Numbered from the stretch's first letter, positions 45,101 to 53,894 are shown. The stretch is DNA of 64,000 bases from Rhodovarius crocodyli (GCF_004005855.1 NZ_SACL01000012.1:1-64000); one strand, 5' to 3'. A program made the numbers and translations. The notes: a model not told the origin generated them from the letters alone.

Positions 45101-45352
45101 GCGGAAGCTGCGCAGCATGGAGCCGTCCGCGGCCCAGAGCCGCGCGGTCTTGTCGAGGGAGACGGTCAGCACCCGCTGACCGTCGGGCAGCGGCACCACG
45201 CGGGTGATCGGTGCGGAATGCGTGCCGAGCTCGATCCTCAGGAAGGGCGAGACCGGCGGTTGCCCGCCGCCCTGGCCCCAACCCGGCCCCGACGCCAGCG
45301 TCAGAGCCAGGACCAGGGAGAGGCGGCGCGCCAGGGCGGCGAGGCTTTTCAT
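42188..45352 (-). CDS. Exported beta-propeller protein with C-terminal caspase domain
   Basis: A 1054-residue protein with a signal peptide (residues 1-27). Residues about 40-560 contain WD40-like repeats (for example PLPDGQRVLTVSLDKTARLW, AFSPDGKLLAVGMAN). Residues about 640-800 contain a beta-sandwich-like linker. The caspase domain from about 804 holds His892 in IAGHGMADG and Cys944 in LLDTCHAGAF. The propeller is probably a protein-binding platform for the peptidase. It ends on the start of the second caspase gene (ATGA) and begins eight bases after the lipoprotein gene. Confidence 0.87.
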   Translation of the reverse strand: MKSLAALARRLSLVLALTLASGPGWGQGGGQPPVSPFLRIELGTHSAPITRVVPLPDGQRVLTVSLDKTARLWAADGSMLRSFRPPIGDGDEGALAAAAVSPDGATAWVAGQTGAAWGRTAVVYAFNIEDGAMRRLNTGVPASVTALAPSADGQRLAVGFARSGGIAIIDFQRREVYHRPDLGIANGVRSLAFDRSGRLAVASGDGSVRLLAPDFRPIAQHRLTEGGQPGDIAFSPDGKLLAVGMANMPQVRLLDAASLRAQRNPPIGNGLGQQRQDLRSVAWVPGPGGAALVAAGYVLNPQGQSVALRWSNLAAQPAALLALGGTDAILQLNALPDGRMLFAAADPAWGVLALDAKSGLRVAPSRADFRGVAQGLSQPGVDRTEFGFTRQGPGSFRVSPDGMAVEFGLHQGGQDVLRFDVAERRLTRLQGPSNLPGPVPGVLPLREWLNGQSPRFADKLLQLDEGERARSAALLPGNSGFLLGTDFAIRWFDMNGNLQASMVAPAAVWGVQPTADGRQVVAALGDGTLRWYDLNPTNALAPRAALFVHGDARRWLLWTPEGFFDHSDEGGQNLAGFHLNRAANESAEWIAFNQLHRVFYAEDLVRRRLAFADEAPMRERLAQIGDVRRLLAGANPPRVTLSALCYALPTGSEECRPVSPTGATRGLGRVRDSGGEAAATNLGGTTPIPAATNGLELPEGVTEVVLRAALFERGGGVGQVDVFVNGRNQGRAETRGLRREAPAAPAPTPLPAGAQPLERRIRLEPGTNTLQLRAFDAGNSAFGQSELVELRAPVRSRTAEAPRQPVLHVLSIGVDDYTATAAEGLRSLSNAAEDAQTLVRGIQGRPARAYGRVNSVVLNDRDASLPSIEAAFERLRAEVKEEDTVVIFIAGHGMADGQRYLFVPYLPQAATMDAIRRDSLDDRRLVALWASLPARNSILLLDTCHAGAFNLDFAGTLQNETGRFVLAAASAQQSAADTAAGRRNSPFSVAIQEALTGATRDIATRGVTDQLQLGLHVRNRTPVLAREVGVDQRVAFRMSAGEIPEPFPLTEARQ

Positions 45353-45360
45353 GTCAGATA

Positions 45361-46512
45361 CTACCCATCAAGGCTCAGGCGGCGCGCCTCGCTGGCGAGG
45401 CCGGTGGCCCCCTGCGAGAAGGCGTCGCGGGCCGCCACGGCGGTGGCGGCGGAGGAGACGACCTCACGGCCGGAATTGTCGACCTGGGCCGGGCGCAGCG
45501 CCGTGGCGCGGACGAAGGACTTGCTCGGCCCCTGGTCCACCACCAGCCAGCCCGGCATGGTGCCGACCACGCGATAGGGGCTGCCATTGGCCACACGGCC
45601 GACCTCGGCCGCGCTGTCCGTCGCCTCGGCGCGGAGCGACTGCTCGGAACCGCCCACATAGGCGCGGCTGCCGGTGGAGCGCGCGAGGTAGGTTGAGCGC
45701 ACATAGCCCGACCGGCCGCGGCCCATCGAGATCTGCAGCCAGCCGCCGCTCTGCGCCGTCACCTGCACCGTCTGGCCGACCGAGAGCTGGCCCGCCTGGC
45801 CGGACCCCGCATCGGGCGCCACATAGGCGGGGCCGCCACGCGCCAGGATGGCGGAATAGGGCCGGAAGGAGCGTTCCTGCTCATAGACGGTGGCATCGAC
45901 GTAGCGGGTCGATTCCTCCAGCTGGCGGGTGTCGTTGGCCAGGCGCTGGTCGAAGGCGCCGACCAGCATCGTGTCGCCCTCATACCAGCTGCGGACCTCG
46001 TTCAGCCGCGCCTCGGCGACCGGGCGCGGGGTCGCGCCGCTGCGCAGATCGGCGCGGATGGCGGCCACCTGGCCGCGACGGCAATCGGACAGGCGCTCCA
46101 GCGACTGGGTGGCGCCGGTCACGCGCTCACCATACTTGTCCACCGCGACGGTCTGCTGCAGCAGCGCCTGGCGGCGGGCCTCCTGGTCCAGCTGGCGGAA
46201 ATTGGCGTTGACCAGCGTGGCGGTGATGCCGACGGCAGCCACCGACAGGCCCGTCACGAGGCCCGCGCGGCTGTTGCCGGTCAGCGCGCCGACCAGCAGG
46301 CCGGCGGCGACGCCACCGGCAGCCGAAAGGGCCACGCCCTGCGCCACCTCGTTGAAGGAGGATTCGGTCTGGCGGAAAATCGCGCGGTGGACCGCGCAGT
46401 TGTCGTTCGGCGCGTCGACGACCACCGGCCCCTGCGGCTGGCACGCCGCCAGCAGCGGCATGCTGATCGCGACCGCAAGCAACGGCAGGGCCTTCTTCTT
46501 TGGCGCAGGCAT
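45361..46512 (-). CDS. SH3-domain lipoprotein with glycine-zipper segment
   Basis: A 383-residue predicted lipoprotein with a lipobox (LLAAC, Cys24). A glycine-rich hydrophobic stretch (about 59-100) resembles a glycine zipper, followed by a coiled-coil-like region (100-200). Two bacterial SH3 domains follow at about 227-277 and 290-340, each with the WLQIS / WLVVD core. SH3b domains usually bind cell-wall peptides. It is the first gene of the caspase operon and probably anchors the complex at the membrane or wall. Confidence 0.8.
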   Translation of the reverse strand: MPAPKKKALPLLAVAISMPLLAACQPQGPVVVDAPNDNCAVHRAIFRQTESSFNEVAQGVALSAAGGVAAGLLVGALTGNSRAGLVTGLSVAAVGITATLVNANFRQLDQEARRQALLQQTVAVDKYGERVTGATQSLERLSDCRRGQVAAIRADLRSGATPRPVAEARLNEVRSWYEGDTMLVGAFDQRLANDTRQLEESTRYVDATVYEQERSFRPYSAILARGGPAYVAPDAGSGQAGQLSVGQTVQVTAQSGGWLQISMGRGRSGYVRSTYLARSTGSRAYVGGSEQSLRAEATDSAAEVGRVANGSPYRVVGTMPGWLVVDQGPSKSFVRATALRPAQVDNSGREVVSSAATAVAARDAFSQGATGLASEARRLSLDG

Positions 46513-46683
46513 GGGAAAACCTCCTCCTCACAGGCTATTGCGCGTGATGATACGCCTCAGGGGGATGAGCCCCCAGCGTTTCATGCCCGACTGCATGAGC
46601 CTCGGATAAATCCATGTCCATATTGCGGCAGGTAACAGAGCTTGGAAATCGCTCAAATGGCTGAATAGCGAGGCGTTTCGGTG

Positions 46684-47433
46684 TCAGAGCGGCCTGGCCT
46701 GCGCCGCCAGATAGCCCCGATTGCGGGTCGGCGTGATCAGAACCTCATTGATACAGACATGAGGAGGCTGCGCCGCAATATAGCGGATCATGTTCGCGCA
46801 ATCCTCGGGCTGCACCATCTCGGCCCTTTGTTCCGGTGTCAGTTTATTCGGCCGCTTGTCCAGGATCGGCGTGTTCACCTCGCCGGGACACAGCGAGGTG
46901 CTGCGGATGCCGTTGCCGCATTCCTCCATGTTGATGGAGTGGCTCATCGCCACCACGGCATGCTTGCTGGCGGCATAGCCGGGGCCAGACATGGGGCTGA
47001 CGAAACGCCCGGCCATGGAGGCCGTGTGGATCATCTGCCCCCCGCCCTGGGCGCGCATCATCGGCAGCACCGCCCGCGCGCAATAGAAGGCGCTGAACAG
47101 ATTGCCGTTGATCAGCGTCTCGATCCCCTCGGGGGAGATGCGCTTCCAGTCGCGCTCGACGATGTTGAGGCCCGCGTTGCTGACCAGCAGGTCCAGCCGG
47201 CCGAAACGGGCCTGGATGGCATCGACGATGCGCTGCACATCGGCCGCCTTGCCCAGATCGCCGGTTTCCACCACCGCCTCACCGCCCGCGGCCGTGATGC
47301 GGGCGGCCACATCCTCCAGCGGTTCACGGCGGCGGCCGGTCAGGACGATGGTGTAGCCATCCTGCGCGAGGCCGATGGCCGCGGCCTCACCGATGCCGGT
47401 GCCGGCACCGGTTACCCAGGCGATCTTGGACAT
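46684..47433 (-). CDS. Short-chain dehydrogenase/reductase (SDR)
   Basis: A 249-residue classical SDR. The nucleotide-binding TGAGTGIGEA motif is near residue 8, NAG is near 86, Ser in HTASMAG is near 135, and Tyr-x3-Lys is in YAASK near 151. The start at 47433 follows a GGGAGAAAACGAC ribosome site. It is an NAD(P)-dependent oxidoreductase with unknown substrate, probably an alcohol or ketone. The upstream 220 bases carry repeat fragments. Confidence 0.9.
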   Translation of the reverse strand: MSKIAWVTGAGTGIGEAAAIGLAQDGYTIVLTGRRREPLEDVAARITAAGGEAVVETGDLGKAADVQRIVDAIQARFGRLDLLVSNAGLNIVERDWKRISPEGIETLINGNLFSAFYCARAVLPMMRAQGGGQMIHTASMAGRFVSPMSGPGYAASKHAVVAMSHSINMEECGNGIRSTSLCPGEVNTPILDKRPNKLTPEQRAEMVQPEDCANMIRYIAAQPPHVCINEVLITPTRNRGYLAAQARPL

Positions 47434-47656
47434 GTCGTTTTCTCCCTTGGTGAGGGGAGAGTGAAGCAAGGGGATGGGGTTGGAAAGGGCGGCAGTCAGG
47501 GGCGTTGGCACCGACACCTCCATTGAGGGGCGCTGCCCCTCAAACTCCCCACCAGGAGATAATATCTCCTGGACCTGATAGGAGTTTTGCGCCAGCTCCC
47601 CGAGGTCCAGGGCCGATACGGTCCTGGCGGGCATGCAAGGGGCAGACCCCCAGCCT
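47434..47656. repeat. Intergenic region with GC-rich repeat fragments
   Basis: No gene. An inverted unit (ttgaggggcgctgcccctcaa at about 47523-47543) and the element ccaggagataatatctcctgg (about 47551-47571) resemble the inverted units flanking copies A-C but with a different centre. Confidence 0.5.
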
Positions 47657-48619
47657 TCACCAGCGCAGCAGCGTGGCACCCCAGGTCAGCCCGCCGCCGA
47701 TCGCTTCCAGCAGGAGCAGGTCCCCGGGCTGGAAGCGCCCCTCGCCCACCGCCTCGGCCATCGCCAGCGGAATGGAGGCCGCCGAGGTATTCGCATGCCG
47801 CTGCACCGTCGTGATCACGCGCTCCGGCGCCAGGTGCAGCTTCTTGCCCATCGCCTCGATGATGCGGATGTTGGCCTGGTGCGGCACCAGCCAGTTCACG
47901 TCGCCGCGCTCCAGCCCGTTGGCGGTCAGTGCCTCATCGACGGCGGAGGCCAGCTTGGTCACGGCGTGCTTGAACACCTCGCGGCCGGCCATGCGCAGCA
48001 GGCCCGTGCCGCCGGTGCTGCCCGGCCCGCCCTCGACATGCAGGATGCCGCCATGGCGGCCATCGGCATGGATATGGCTGGACAGGATGCCGGCCTCGCC
48101 TTCCTCGGCGCGCAGCACCACCGCACCCGCGCCGTCGCCGAACAGCACGCAGGTGGTGCGGTCGGTCCAGTCCAGGATGCGCGAATAGGTCTCGGCGCCG
48201 ATCACCAGCGCGGTGCGGCACTGGCCGGTGCGGATCATCGCATCGGCCACGCTGAGGGCGTAGATGAAGCCCGTGCAGGCGGCCAGCAGATCGAAGGCGA
48301 AGCCGCGCGTGATGCCGAGGCCCGCCTGGATGCGCACGGCGGTGGCCGGGAAGCTGCTGTCCGGGGTCGCGGTCGCCACGATCACGGCATCGACCTCGGC
48401 CGCATCGACGCCCGCGCGCTCCAGCGCCTGCCGGGCGGCCTTGATGCCCATGGAGGATGCGGTCTCACCCGGGGCGGCCAGATGGCGCTGGCGGATGCCC
48501 GTGCGCTCCTGGATCCATTCGTCGGAGGTATCCAGCCCATAGCGGCGGGCGAGTTCCTCGTTCGTCACCAGGTCAGCCGGCAGATAGCCGCCGGCCGACA
48601 GCATGCGGGAGCGGATCAC
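47657..48619 (-). CDS. fabH: Beta-ketoacyl-ACP synthase III
   Basis: This 320-residue condensing enzyme starts fatty-acid synthesis by joining acetyl-CoA to malonyl-ACP. The catalytic residues are visible: Cys in LLAACTGFIYAL (about 114), His in WLVPHQANIRI (about 245) and Asn in QRHANTSAASIP (about 275). Its start overlaps the plsX stop by four bases. It is the last gene of the yceD-rpmF-plsX-fabH cluster; the ihfA gene that often follows in alphaproteobacteria is not here. Confidence 0.95.
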   Translation of the reverse strand: MIRSRMLSAGGYLPADLVTNEELARRYGLDTSDEWIQERTGIRQRHLAAPGETASSMGIKAARQALERAGVDAAEVDAVIVATATPDSSFPATAVRIQAGLGITRGFAFDLLAACTGFIYALSVADAMIRTGQCRTALVIGAETYSRILDWTDRTTCVLFGDGAGAVVLRAEEGEAGILSSHIHADGRHGGILHVEGGPGSTGGTGLLRMAGREVFKHAVTKLASAVDEALTANGLERGDVNWLVPHQANIRIIEAMGKKLHLAPERVITTVQRHANTSAASIPLAMAEAVGEGRFQPGDLLLLEAIGGGLTWGATLLRW

Positions 48620-49677
48620 GAGGGGTCCCCGGCCAGCTCACGGGTGTTGATGCTGGCCAGACCCTCGCGGATCCGGGCCGTGAAGCCGTGAGTCACCATA
48701 TCCATCGCCACATCCACCGCATGGGCGAAGCCCATCGCGTCCGTTCCGCCATGGGATTTGACCACGACGCCGTTGAGACCGAGCAGGATGGCGCCGTTGT
48801 AGCGCCGGGGGTCCATCCATTCCCGCAGCCGGTCCAGCGCCGGGCGCGCCAGCAGATAGCCGATGCGCGCGAGAATCGAGGAGGTGAAGACCTGGCGCAG
48901 CAGGTCGCGCATCAGCTTCAGCGCGCCTTCGCCGGTCTTGAGGGCGATATTGCCCGTGAAACCGTCGGTGATGATGACGTCCACCGTGCCGCGGGTGATG
49001 TCATGGCCTTCGACGAATCCGTGGAAGTTCAGGCTCGGATGGGCCTTCAGCACCTCGGCGGCCTGGCGCACCCGGTCATCGCCCTTCAGCTCCTCGGAAC
49101 CCACGTTCAGCAGGCCGATGGTGGGGCTGGGCAGGCCGAGCACGGCGCGCGCCATGGCATCGCCCATGATGGCGAATTCGACCAGGTTGCGGCTGTCGCA
49201 CTGAACATTGGCGCCGAGGTCGAGCATGATCACGTCGCCACGGCCCGAGGGCGTGACGGCGGCCAGCGCCGGCCGGTCGATTTCCGGCAGCGTCTTCAGC
49301 ACGATCTTGGCAAGCGCCATCAGCGCGCCGGTATTGCCGGCCGAGACCACGCCCGCCACCTCTCCGGCCGCCACGGCATCGATGGCCATGCGCATGGAGG
49401 CACCGCGCATGCGCAGCGCCAGCGTGGGCTTCATCTCGCCGGGGATGGCGTCGGGGGTGTGGCGCAGGATGCAGGCAGCCCGCGCACGCGGGTGCTGCTC
49501 CAGCAGCGGTTCCAGCTTCGCGGTATCGCCGATCAGGAGGAACTTCGCGCCGGGATGGCGCTCAGCGGCCAGTTCCAGCCCGGCGAGCACCACGCCGGGG
49601 GCGTCATCGCCGCCCATGGCGTCGATCGCCAGGGCCGCCACGCCGCCATTGCTGCCATGGTTCACGCCGTCAGACAC
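48616..49677 (-). CDS. plsX: Phosphate acyltransferase PlsX
   Basis: This 353-residue enzyme makes acyl-phosphate from acyl-ACP, the first step of membrane phospholipid synthesis in most bacteria. The family motifs AIDAMGGDDAPGVVL (about 16), SAGNTGALMA (about 115) and TDGFTGNIALKTGEG (about 218) are present. It is coupled to fabH by a four-base overlap and preceded by rpmF. Confidence 0.96.
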   Translation of the reverse strand: MSDGVNHGSNGGVAALAIDAMGGDDAPGVVLAGLELAAERHPGAKFLLIGDTAKLEPLLEQHPRARAACILRHTPDAIPGEMKPTLALRMRGASMRMAIDAVAAGEVAGVVSAGNTGALMALAKIVLKTLPEIDRPALAAVTPSGRGDVIMLDLGANVQCDSRNLVEFAIMGDAMARAVLGLPSPTIGLLNVGSEELKGDDRVRQAAEVLKAHPSLNFHGFVEGHDITRGTVDVIITDGFTGNIALKTGEGALKLMRDLLRQVFTSSILARIGYLLARPALDRLREWMDPRRYNGAILLGLNGVVVKSHGGTDAMGFAHAVDVAMDMVTHGFTARIREGLASINTRELAGDPS

Positions 49678-49770
49678 CCGGATTCACCCTGCCTCTCCCC
49701 TGCTGGCTACACCGTTCCGGCCCGATTGGGCAGGGGTAGCCCCCGCCCGGCCAGCACAGGGCATGCCGCA

Positions 49771-49971
49771 TCAGGCGCGGATGGCGGACTTCAGCTTCTC
49801 GGCCGGCACCACTTCGCGGCCGTCATAGTGGCCGCAATGGCTGCACACATGGTGCGGGCGGGCCAGCTCACCGCAGTTGGAGCACTCGATGTAGGCCTCG
49901 GTGCCCAGGGCGTGGTGCGAGCGGCGCATGCCACGGCGGGACGGGGAGGTCTTTTTCTTAGGGACGGCCAT
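49771..49971 (-). CDS. rpmF: Ribosomal protein L32
   Basis: A 66-residue 50S protein. It starts [20 protein letters not shown] and has a zinc-ribbon with two CxxC pairs (CSNC and CSHC). It lies between the DUF177 and plsX genes, the usual order. Confidence 0.97.
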   Translation of the reverse strand: MAVPKKKTSPSRRGMRRSHHALGTEAYIECSNCGELARPHHVCSHCGHYDGREVVPAEKLKSAIRA

Positions 49972-50092
49972 GGTGGCGGGCCTTTCACGAACGAATGGAA
50001 GTTCCCGACCATCACTGACCGGAGAGAGCGGGGCACCTAGCAGATGGCCGGGTGGGGTGTCCAGTAGGGGCAGCCCGGGAGAGCCTCCCGGC

Positions 50093-50599
50093 CTATTCCT
50101 TTTTCGCCTGCCTCAGTTGCAGCAGCGCACCGAAGGGCGAGGCCTCGGGGTCGCTGGCCTCCGGCGGCAGTTCCGCGCCTTCCTTGCGCGGATAGGGGTC
50201 GAGCGCCAGCGAGAGCAGCTGCGCCAGCACCTCACCCAGCTCGGCATGGCCGGCCACCGTCTCCACCTCATCCTCGGCATCGGGCGACTCGGAGGGTTCC
50301 TGGCCCTCGGCGATGATCCGGAAGGCGAATTCCTCCCGAACGCTTTGCCGCACCGGCTCCATGGTGACCACGCAGGCCTGCTCTACCTCGGCCGAGAGGC
50401 TGCCGCGCACCTCCACGCCGCCCAGGCTGTCGGGCGACAGGGCCAGGTCGGCCGAGAAATCATGCAGGGCCAGCAGCCCCAGGCGGGCGGCGAGTGCCGC
50501 GCGCTCGGGCGCGGTGGCGCTCAGCGCCAGGCGGTGCCCCGCGCGGGGCACGCCGGCCACCCGCAACGGACGGGAAAATTCGATCGGCTCTTCCATCAT
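50093..50599 (-). CDS. DUF177 (YceD) family protein
   Basis: A 168-residue protein of the YceD/DUF177 family, which is encoded with rpmF in most bacteria and linked to ribosomal RNA processing. The family features [16 protein letters not shown] and [13 protein letters not shown] are visible. The usual zinc-binding cysteines are reduced to a single Cys. Its start overlaps the chaperone gene stop (ATGATG), so the two are co-translated. Confidence 0.9.
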   Translation of the reverse strand: MMEEPIEFSRPLRVAGVPRAGHRLALSATAPERAALAARLGLLALHDFSADLALSPDSLGGVEVRGSLSAEVEQACVVTMEPVRQSVREEFAFRIIAEGQEPSESPDAEDEVETVAGHAELGEVLAQLLSLALDPYPRKEGAELPPEASDPEASPFGALLQLRQAKKE

Positions 50600-51144
50600 G
50601 CCTGCTCCATCACAGGGAAATCGACCTGTCCGGCCTTCAAGGCGGCCATGCCCTGCCCGGCCAGCACGGCCGAGAGCGCGAAGGCCCGCGCGGCCAGCCG
50701 GGCGGGCGCGTCGGGCGGGTCCATCTCGTGCCCGCCCCACAGGTTGCGCAGCAGCGCGTCGGCCAGGGCGGCCTCGTCACCCGCCTCCAGCGCCTCCTCA
50801 TAGGCCTTGGCGCGGCCGTGGAAGGCTTCCCACATGCGCTTCACGCGCTTGCCGATGCCCATGTCGCCCACGCCCATCTCGCGCAGGTTCAGGTCCATGT
50901 CGTTGAACATGGCGTCGAACACGGCCTGGGCCAGATCCTTGCCCGCCGGGTCCGCATCCAGCCGCAGGCGGCGGATCAGCAGGCCCACATGCAGGCAGAT
51001 CAGGTCGAAGCGCCCCTCCAGCGTATCAGGCGCGGCGAGCACCGTGTACAGGGCGGGGTCCCGCGCGGCCGTGACGGCGGCGGTGTAGAGTTCATAGCCT
51101 TCCCTGAGGAAGGGCTTGCGGCGGAACAGCCTGGCCAGGACCAT
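50596..51144 (-). CDS. Ubiquinol-cytochrome c chaperone family protein
   Basis: This 182-residue protein matches the CBP3/UPF0174 family (Ubiq_cyt_C_chap), which helps assemble cytochrome b of complex III. Conserved features are YTAAVTAARDP near residue 20, FDLICLHVGLLIRRL, FDAMFNDMDLNLREMGVGDMGIGK (about 76-99) and KRMWEAFHGRAKAY. The start at 51144 removes a long upstream open frame. It is divergent from bamE. Confidence 0.9.
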   Translation of the reverse strand: MVLARLFRRKPFLREGYELYTAAVTAARDPALYTVLAAPDTLEGRFDLICLHVGLLIRRLRLDADPAGKDLAQAVFDAMFNDMDLNLREMGVGDMGIGKRVKRMWEAFHGRAKAYEEALEAGDEAALADALLRNLWGGHEMDPPDAPARLAARAFALSAVLAGQGMAALKAGQVDFPVMEQA

Positions 51145-51219
51145 TGCGGGGGCGGTATCCTCGTCAAATCGGGCGGCGCAAACTTGACCCGGATGGGCCA
51201 AACTGGCACGTCGCAGCAC

Positions 51220-51774
51220 ATGGACACGAAGCCGTTGGCGGTCAATCTCGGGCGTAAGGCTGGGGGCATCCTCGCGATCGCCCTGGCGGGCATTTCTCTG
51301 TCGGCCTGCGCGTACCTGCCACCCGCGCCGGAACGCCCGCGCGACGTGTTCAACGCGCCGGTCTCGGCGCGCGGCCACCTGGTCACGGCGGAGCAGCTGC
51401 AGCAGATCACCCCAGGCGTCACGCGCCAGGCCGATGTGCAGGAACTGCTCGGCAGCCCCAGCCAGACCAGCACCTTCGGCGACAGCGCCTGGTATTATAT
51501 CAGCAGCGTCACGCGGCAGCGCCCCGGCCGGGCGCTCTCCGTCTCCGACAGCCGGATCGTCGCGATCAACTTCAACCCCGACGGCACGGTGAAGGACATC
51601 ACCGAGCTGGGCCAGCAGGACCAGCGCAGCGTCGCCATGGTGGGCCGCGAAACCCCGGCCCCGGGCAATGACCGCACCGTGCTGCAGGCGCTGTTCGGCA
51701 ATATCGGCCGCTTCAACCCGGCGGGCGTGCCCTCCCAGCAGTCGCCGGGCAACATGACCGGCTCGGGCCGCTAG
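51220..51774 (+). CDS. bamE: Outer-membrane assembly lipoprotein BamE
   Basis: A 184-residue lipoprotein with a lipobox (ISLSAC) after a hydrophobic signal. The SmpA/OmlA (BamE) fold is seen in LQQITPGVTRQADVQELLGSPSQT and WYYISS. It is part of the BAM complex that inserts outer-membrane beta-barrels. An ATG at 51193 would add nine residues. It has a longer C-terminal tail than E. coli BamE (113 residues), as usual in alphaproteobacteria. Confidence 0.92.
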   Translation: MDTKPLAVNLGRKAGGILAIALAGISLSACAYLPPAPERPRDVFNAPVSARGHLVTAEQLQQITPGVTRQADVQELLGSPSQTSTFGDSAWYYISSVTRQRPGRALSVSDSRIVAINFNPDGTVKDITELGQQDQRSVAMVGRETPAPGNDRTVLQALFGNIGRFNPAGVPSQQSPGNMTGSGR

Positions 51775-51778
51775 CCCC

Positions 51779-52690
51779 ATGACCAGCCCGCCCCCCGCCG
51801 CCCGCGCCCTGCTCGCCAGGCTGCGGAGCCTGGTGGAGGCGGAGCAGCGCGACACGCTGGCGGCGCTCGACTGGATCGAGAACCGCCCGGCGGGGTCCGA
51901 TGACGACGCGTCCGCCACCATCGCAGCCCTTCGGGCGGAAAACGCGGCCCTGCGTGCCCGGCTGAACGCCACGCACCAGCACGCCGAATACGAGATGTGG
52001 TTCCAGCAGGCTCTCGGCACCAAGCTCGCGACCCCCAACACCTGGCCCTTCACCACCTTCGCCCAGGGCACGCCCTGGTGCGACAAGGTGGTCTACGGCA
52101 TGCAGGACGGCGAGTTCCTCTACGCCGAGCACCTGATCCAGGAGCTGGACGCCCAGGGCATCGAAGGCGACATCGTCGAATTCGGCACCTATGGCGGCAC
52201 CTGGATGGAAATGCTGGCCCGCGTGGTCGAGAAGCAGGCCAATGGCCGCACCCTGTGGGGCTTCGACAGCTTCGAGGGCCTGCCCGAGCCCGATACCGCC
52301 AAGGACGGCACCATCTGGCACAAGGGCCAGTATGCCGCGACGCTGGAGGATGTGTCGGCCCAGCTTCGCGTCCAGGACCGCCCCTTCCTGAAGCTGGTGA
52401 AGGGCTGGTTCTGCGACACGCTGCCGGTGGAACCCGCAGCCTCCGTCCGCAAGATCGCCTATGCCCGCATCGACGGCGACCTCTATTCCTCCTGCGTGGA
52501 TTGCCTGGCCTATCTGAAGGACCGTCTGGTGGACGGCGCCATCCTGGTCTTCGACGACTGGCAGTTCAGCATCAACCACGGCGAGACGCTGGCCTTCCGC
52601 GAGTTCCAGGCCGCGAACCCGCAATTCCGATTCGAGTTCCTGGGCATGAACATGTGGGCGCACCTGTACCTGCGCGTGCATCGCCGCTGA
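51779..52690 (+). CDS. TylF/MycF-family methyltransferase
   Basis: A 303-residue protein with an N-terminal coiled coil (about 10-65) and a TylF-type SAM-dependent methyltransferase domain (about 110-300). The motifs DIVEFGTYGGTWMEMLARV, GFDSFEGLPEP and FDDWQF are typical of macrocin O-methyltransferase relatives, which methylate sugar or glycan hydroxyls. It starts four bases after the bamE stop. The acceptor is unknown; a surface glycan is a possible target. Confidence 0.85.
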   Translation: MTSPPPAARALLARLRSLVEAEQRDTLAALDWIENRPAGSDDDASATIAALRAENAALRARLNATHQHAEYEMWFQQALGTKLATPNTWPFTTFAQGTPWCDKVVYGMQDGEFLYAEHLIQELDAQGIEGDIVEFGTYGGTWMEMLARVVEKQANGRTLWGFDSFEGLPEPDTAKDGTIWHKGQYAATLEDVSAQLRVQDRPFLKLVKGWFCDTLPVEPAASVRKIAYARIDGDLYSSCVDCLAYLKDRLVDGAILVFDDWQFSINHGETLAFREFQAANPQFRFEFLGMNMWAHLYLRVHRR

Positions 52691-53571
52691 TGAGCGCGCC
52701 CGAGATCTTCGACCGCGCCCTGCTCGCCCGCCGGCGGGACCGGGCGGCGGGGCTGGTCGGCCATGTGGCCCCCATCCTGGAAGCCGCGGCCGAGATGCTG
52801 CTGGACCGGCTGGACGACACCACCCGCCGCTTCACCCGCGCGCTGGAAATCGGCGGACGGGGCGTCGTGGCGCCCTTGCTGCGGGCGCGCGGCATTCCGC
52901 TCGTGGTCAGCATGGACCTGTCGCCGCGCATGGCCGCGCTGAACGGCGGCCCCGCGGTCACGGGCGATGAGGAATGGCTGCCCTTCGCGCCCGCCAGCTT
53001 CGACCTGGTGGTGGCCAGCCTGTCCCTGCACACGGTGAACGACCTGCCGGGCGCGCTGGTGCAGATCCGCCGGGCCCTGGCGCCGGACGGGCTGTTCATC
53101 GCCTCCCTGCCCGGGCTCGGCACGCTGCAGAACCTGCGCGAGGCGCTGATCGGCGCCGAGGCCGAGGTGTCTGGCGGTGCCTCACCCCGCGTGGCCCCCT
53201 TCCCCGAGCTGCGGGACATGGCCGCGCTGCTGCAGCGCGCGGGGCTCGCCCTGCCGGTGGCCGATGTTCAGGAACTGCCGCTGGCCTATCGCAGCGCCAT
53301 GGGGCTGGTGGCCGACCTGCGCGCGGCCGGCGAGCAGAACACCGTGAAGGCGCGCGACCCGCGCATCCCGCCCCGCGCCCTGTTCGCCGAGGCCTTCGCC
53401 CGGCTGCAGGCCGAAACCCCGATCCCGGCCGCCCTGCCCCTGCTGATGATGACCGGCTGGGCCCCGCATGAGAGCCAGTCCCAGCCTGCCCGCCCCGGCA
53501 GCGCGGACACCAGGCTGGCCGATGTGCTGGGCGTGCGCGAACAGAGCACGGGCGAGAAGGCGGGGCGGTGA
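52690..53571 (+). CDS. SAM-dependent methyltransferase, NDUFAF5-like
   Basis: A 293-residue class I methyltransferase. The SAM motif is ALEIGGRGVVAP (about 50) with VSMDLSPRM, and the region following is typical of the NDUFAF5/BioC-like family (SFDLVVASLSLHTVNDLPGALVQI). NDUFAF5 in eukaryotes hydroxylates a complex I subunit; the bacterial role is uncertain. The ATG lies on the TGA of the preceding gene. Confidence 0.85.
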   Translation: MSAPEIFDRALLARRRDRAAGLVGHVAPILEAAAEMLLDRLDDTTRRFTRALEIGGRGVVAPLLRARGIPLVVSMDLSPRMAALNGGPAVTGDEEWLPFAPASFDLVVASLSLHTVNDLPGALVQIRRALAPDGLFIASLPGLGTLQNLREALIGAEAEVSGGASPRVAPFPELRDMAALLQRAGLALPVADVQELPLAYRSAMGLVADLRAAGEQNTVKARDPRIPPRALFAEAFARLQAETPIPAALPLLMMTGWAPHESQSQPARPGSADTRLADVLGVREQSTGEKAGR

Positions 53572-53894
53572 GCCCGCCCTATGCCGCCATTCCCGGCGGG
53601 GCGCGGCTGGCGGTGCGGCTGACGCCGCGCGCGCATCACGACAAGGTGGAAGGCATCGCCCCAGACGCACAGGGCCGGCCCGTGCTGCTGCTGAAACTGA
53701 CGGCCCCGCCCGTGGAGGGCGCGGCCAATGCGGCGCTCATCGCCTATGTCGCGAAGTCTCTGGGCCTGCCGAAATCCGCGGTCGTGATCGCGGCCGGCGA
53801 CACCAGCCGCCAGAAAAGCCTGCGTATCCAGGCCCCCGATGCGCTGGAGCGGCTGGAGCGCTGGCTAGCCGTTGCTGCCGAGGGCCGCGCGTAG
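53568..53894 (+). CDS. DUF167 (YggU) family protein
   Basis: A 108-residue protein of the small YggU/DUF167 family. The core LAVRLTPRAHHDKVEG and PPVEGAANAALIAYVAKSLGLPKSAV is clear. The start is GTG at 53568, overlapping the methyltransferase stop. Function is unknown. Its end overlaps the convergent RutB-like gene by 30 bases. Confidence 0.9.
   Translation: MSPPYAAIPGGARLAVRLTPRAHHDKVEGIAPDAQGRPVLLLKLTAPPVEGAANAALIAYVAKSLGLPKSAVVIAAGDTSRQKSLRIQAPDALERLERWLAVAAEGRA

Noticed and set aside
42677-45577. 966-codon plus-strand frame
   Set aside because: Antisense to the propeller-caspase gene; no recognisable motif.
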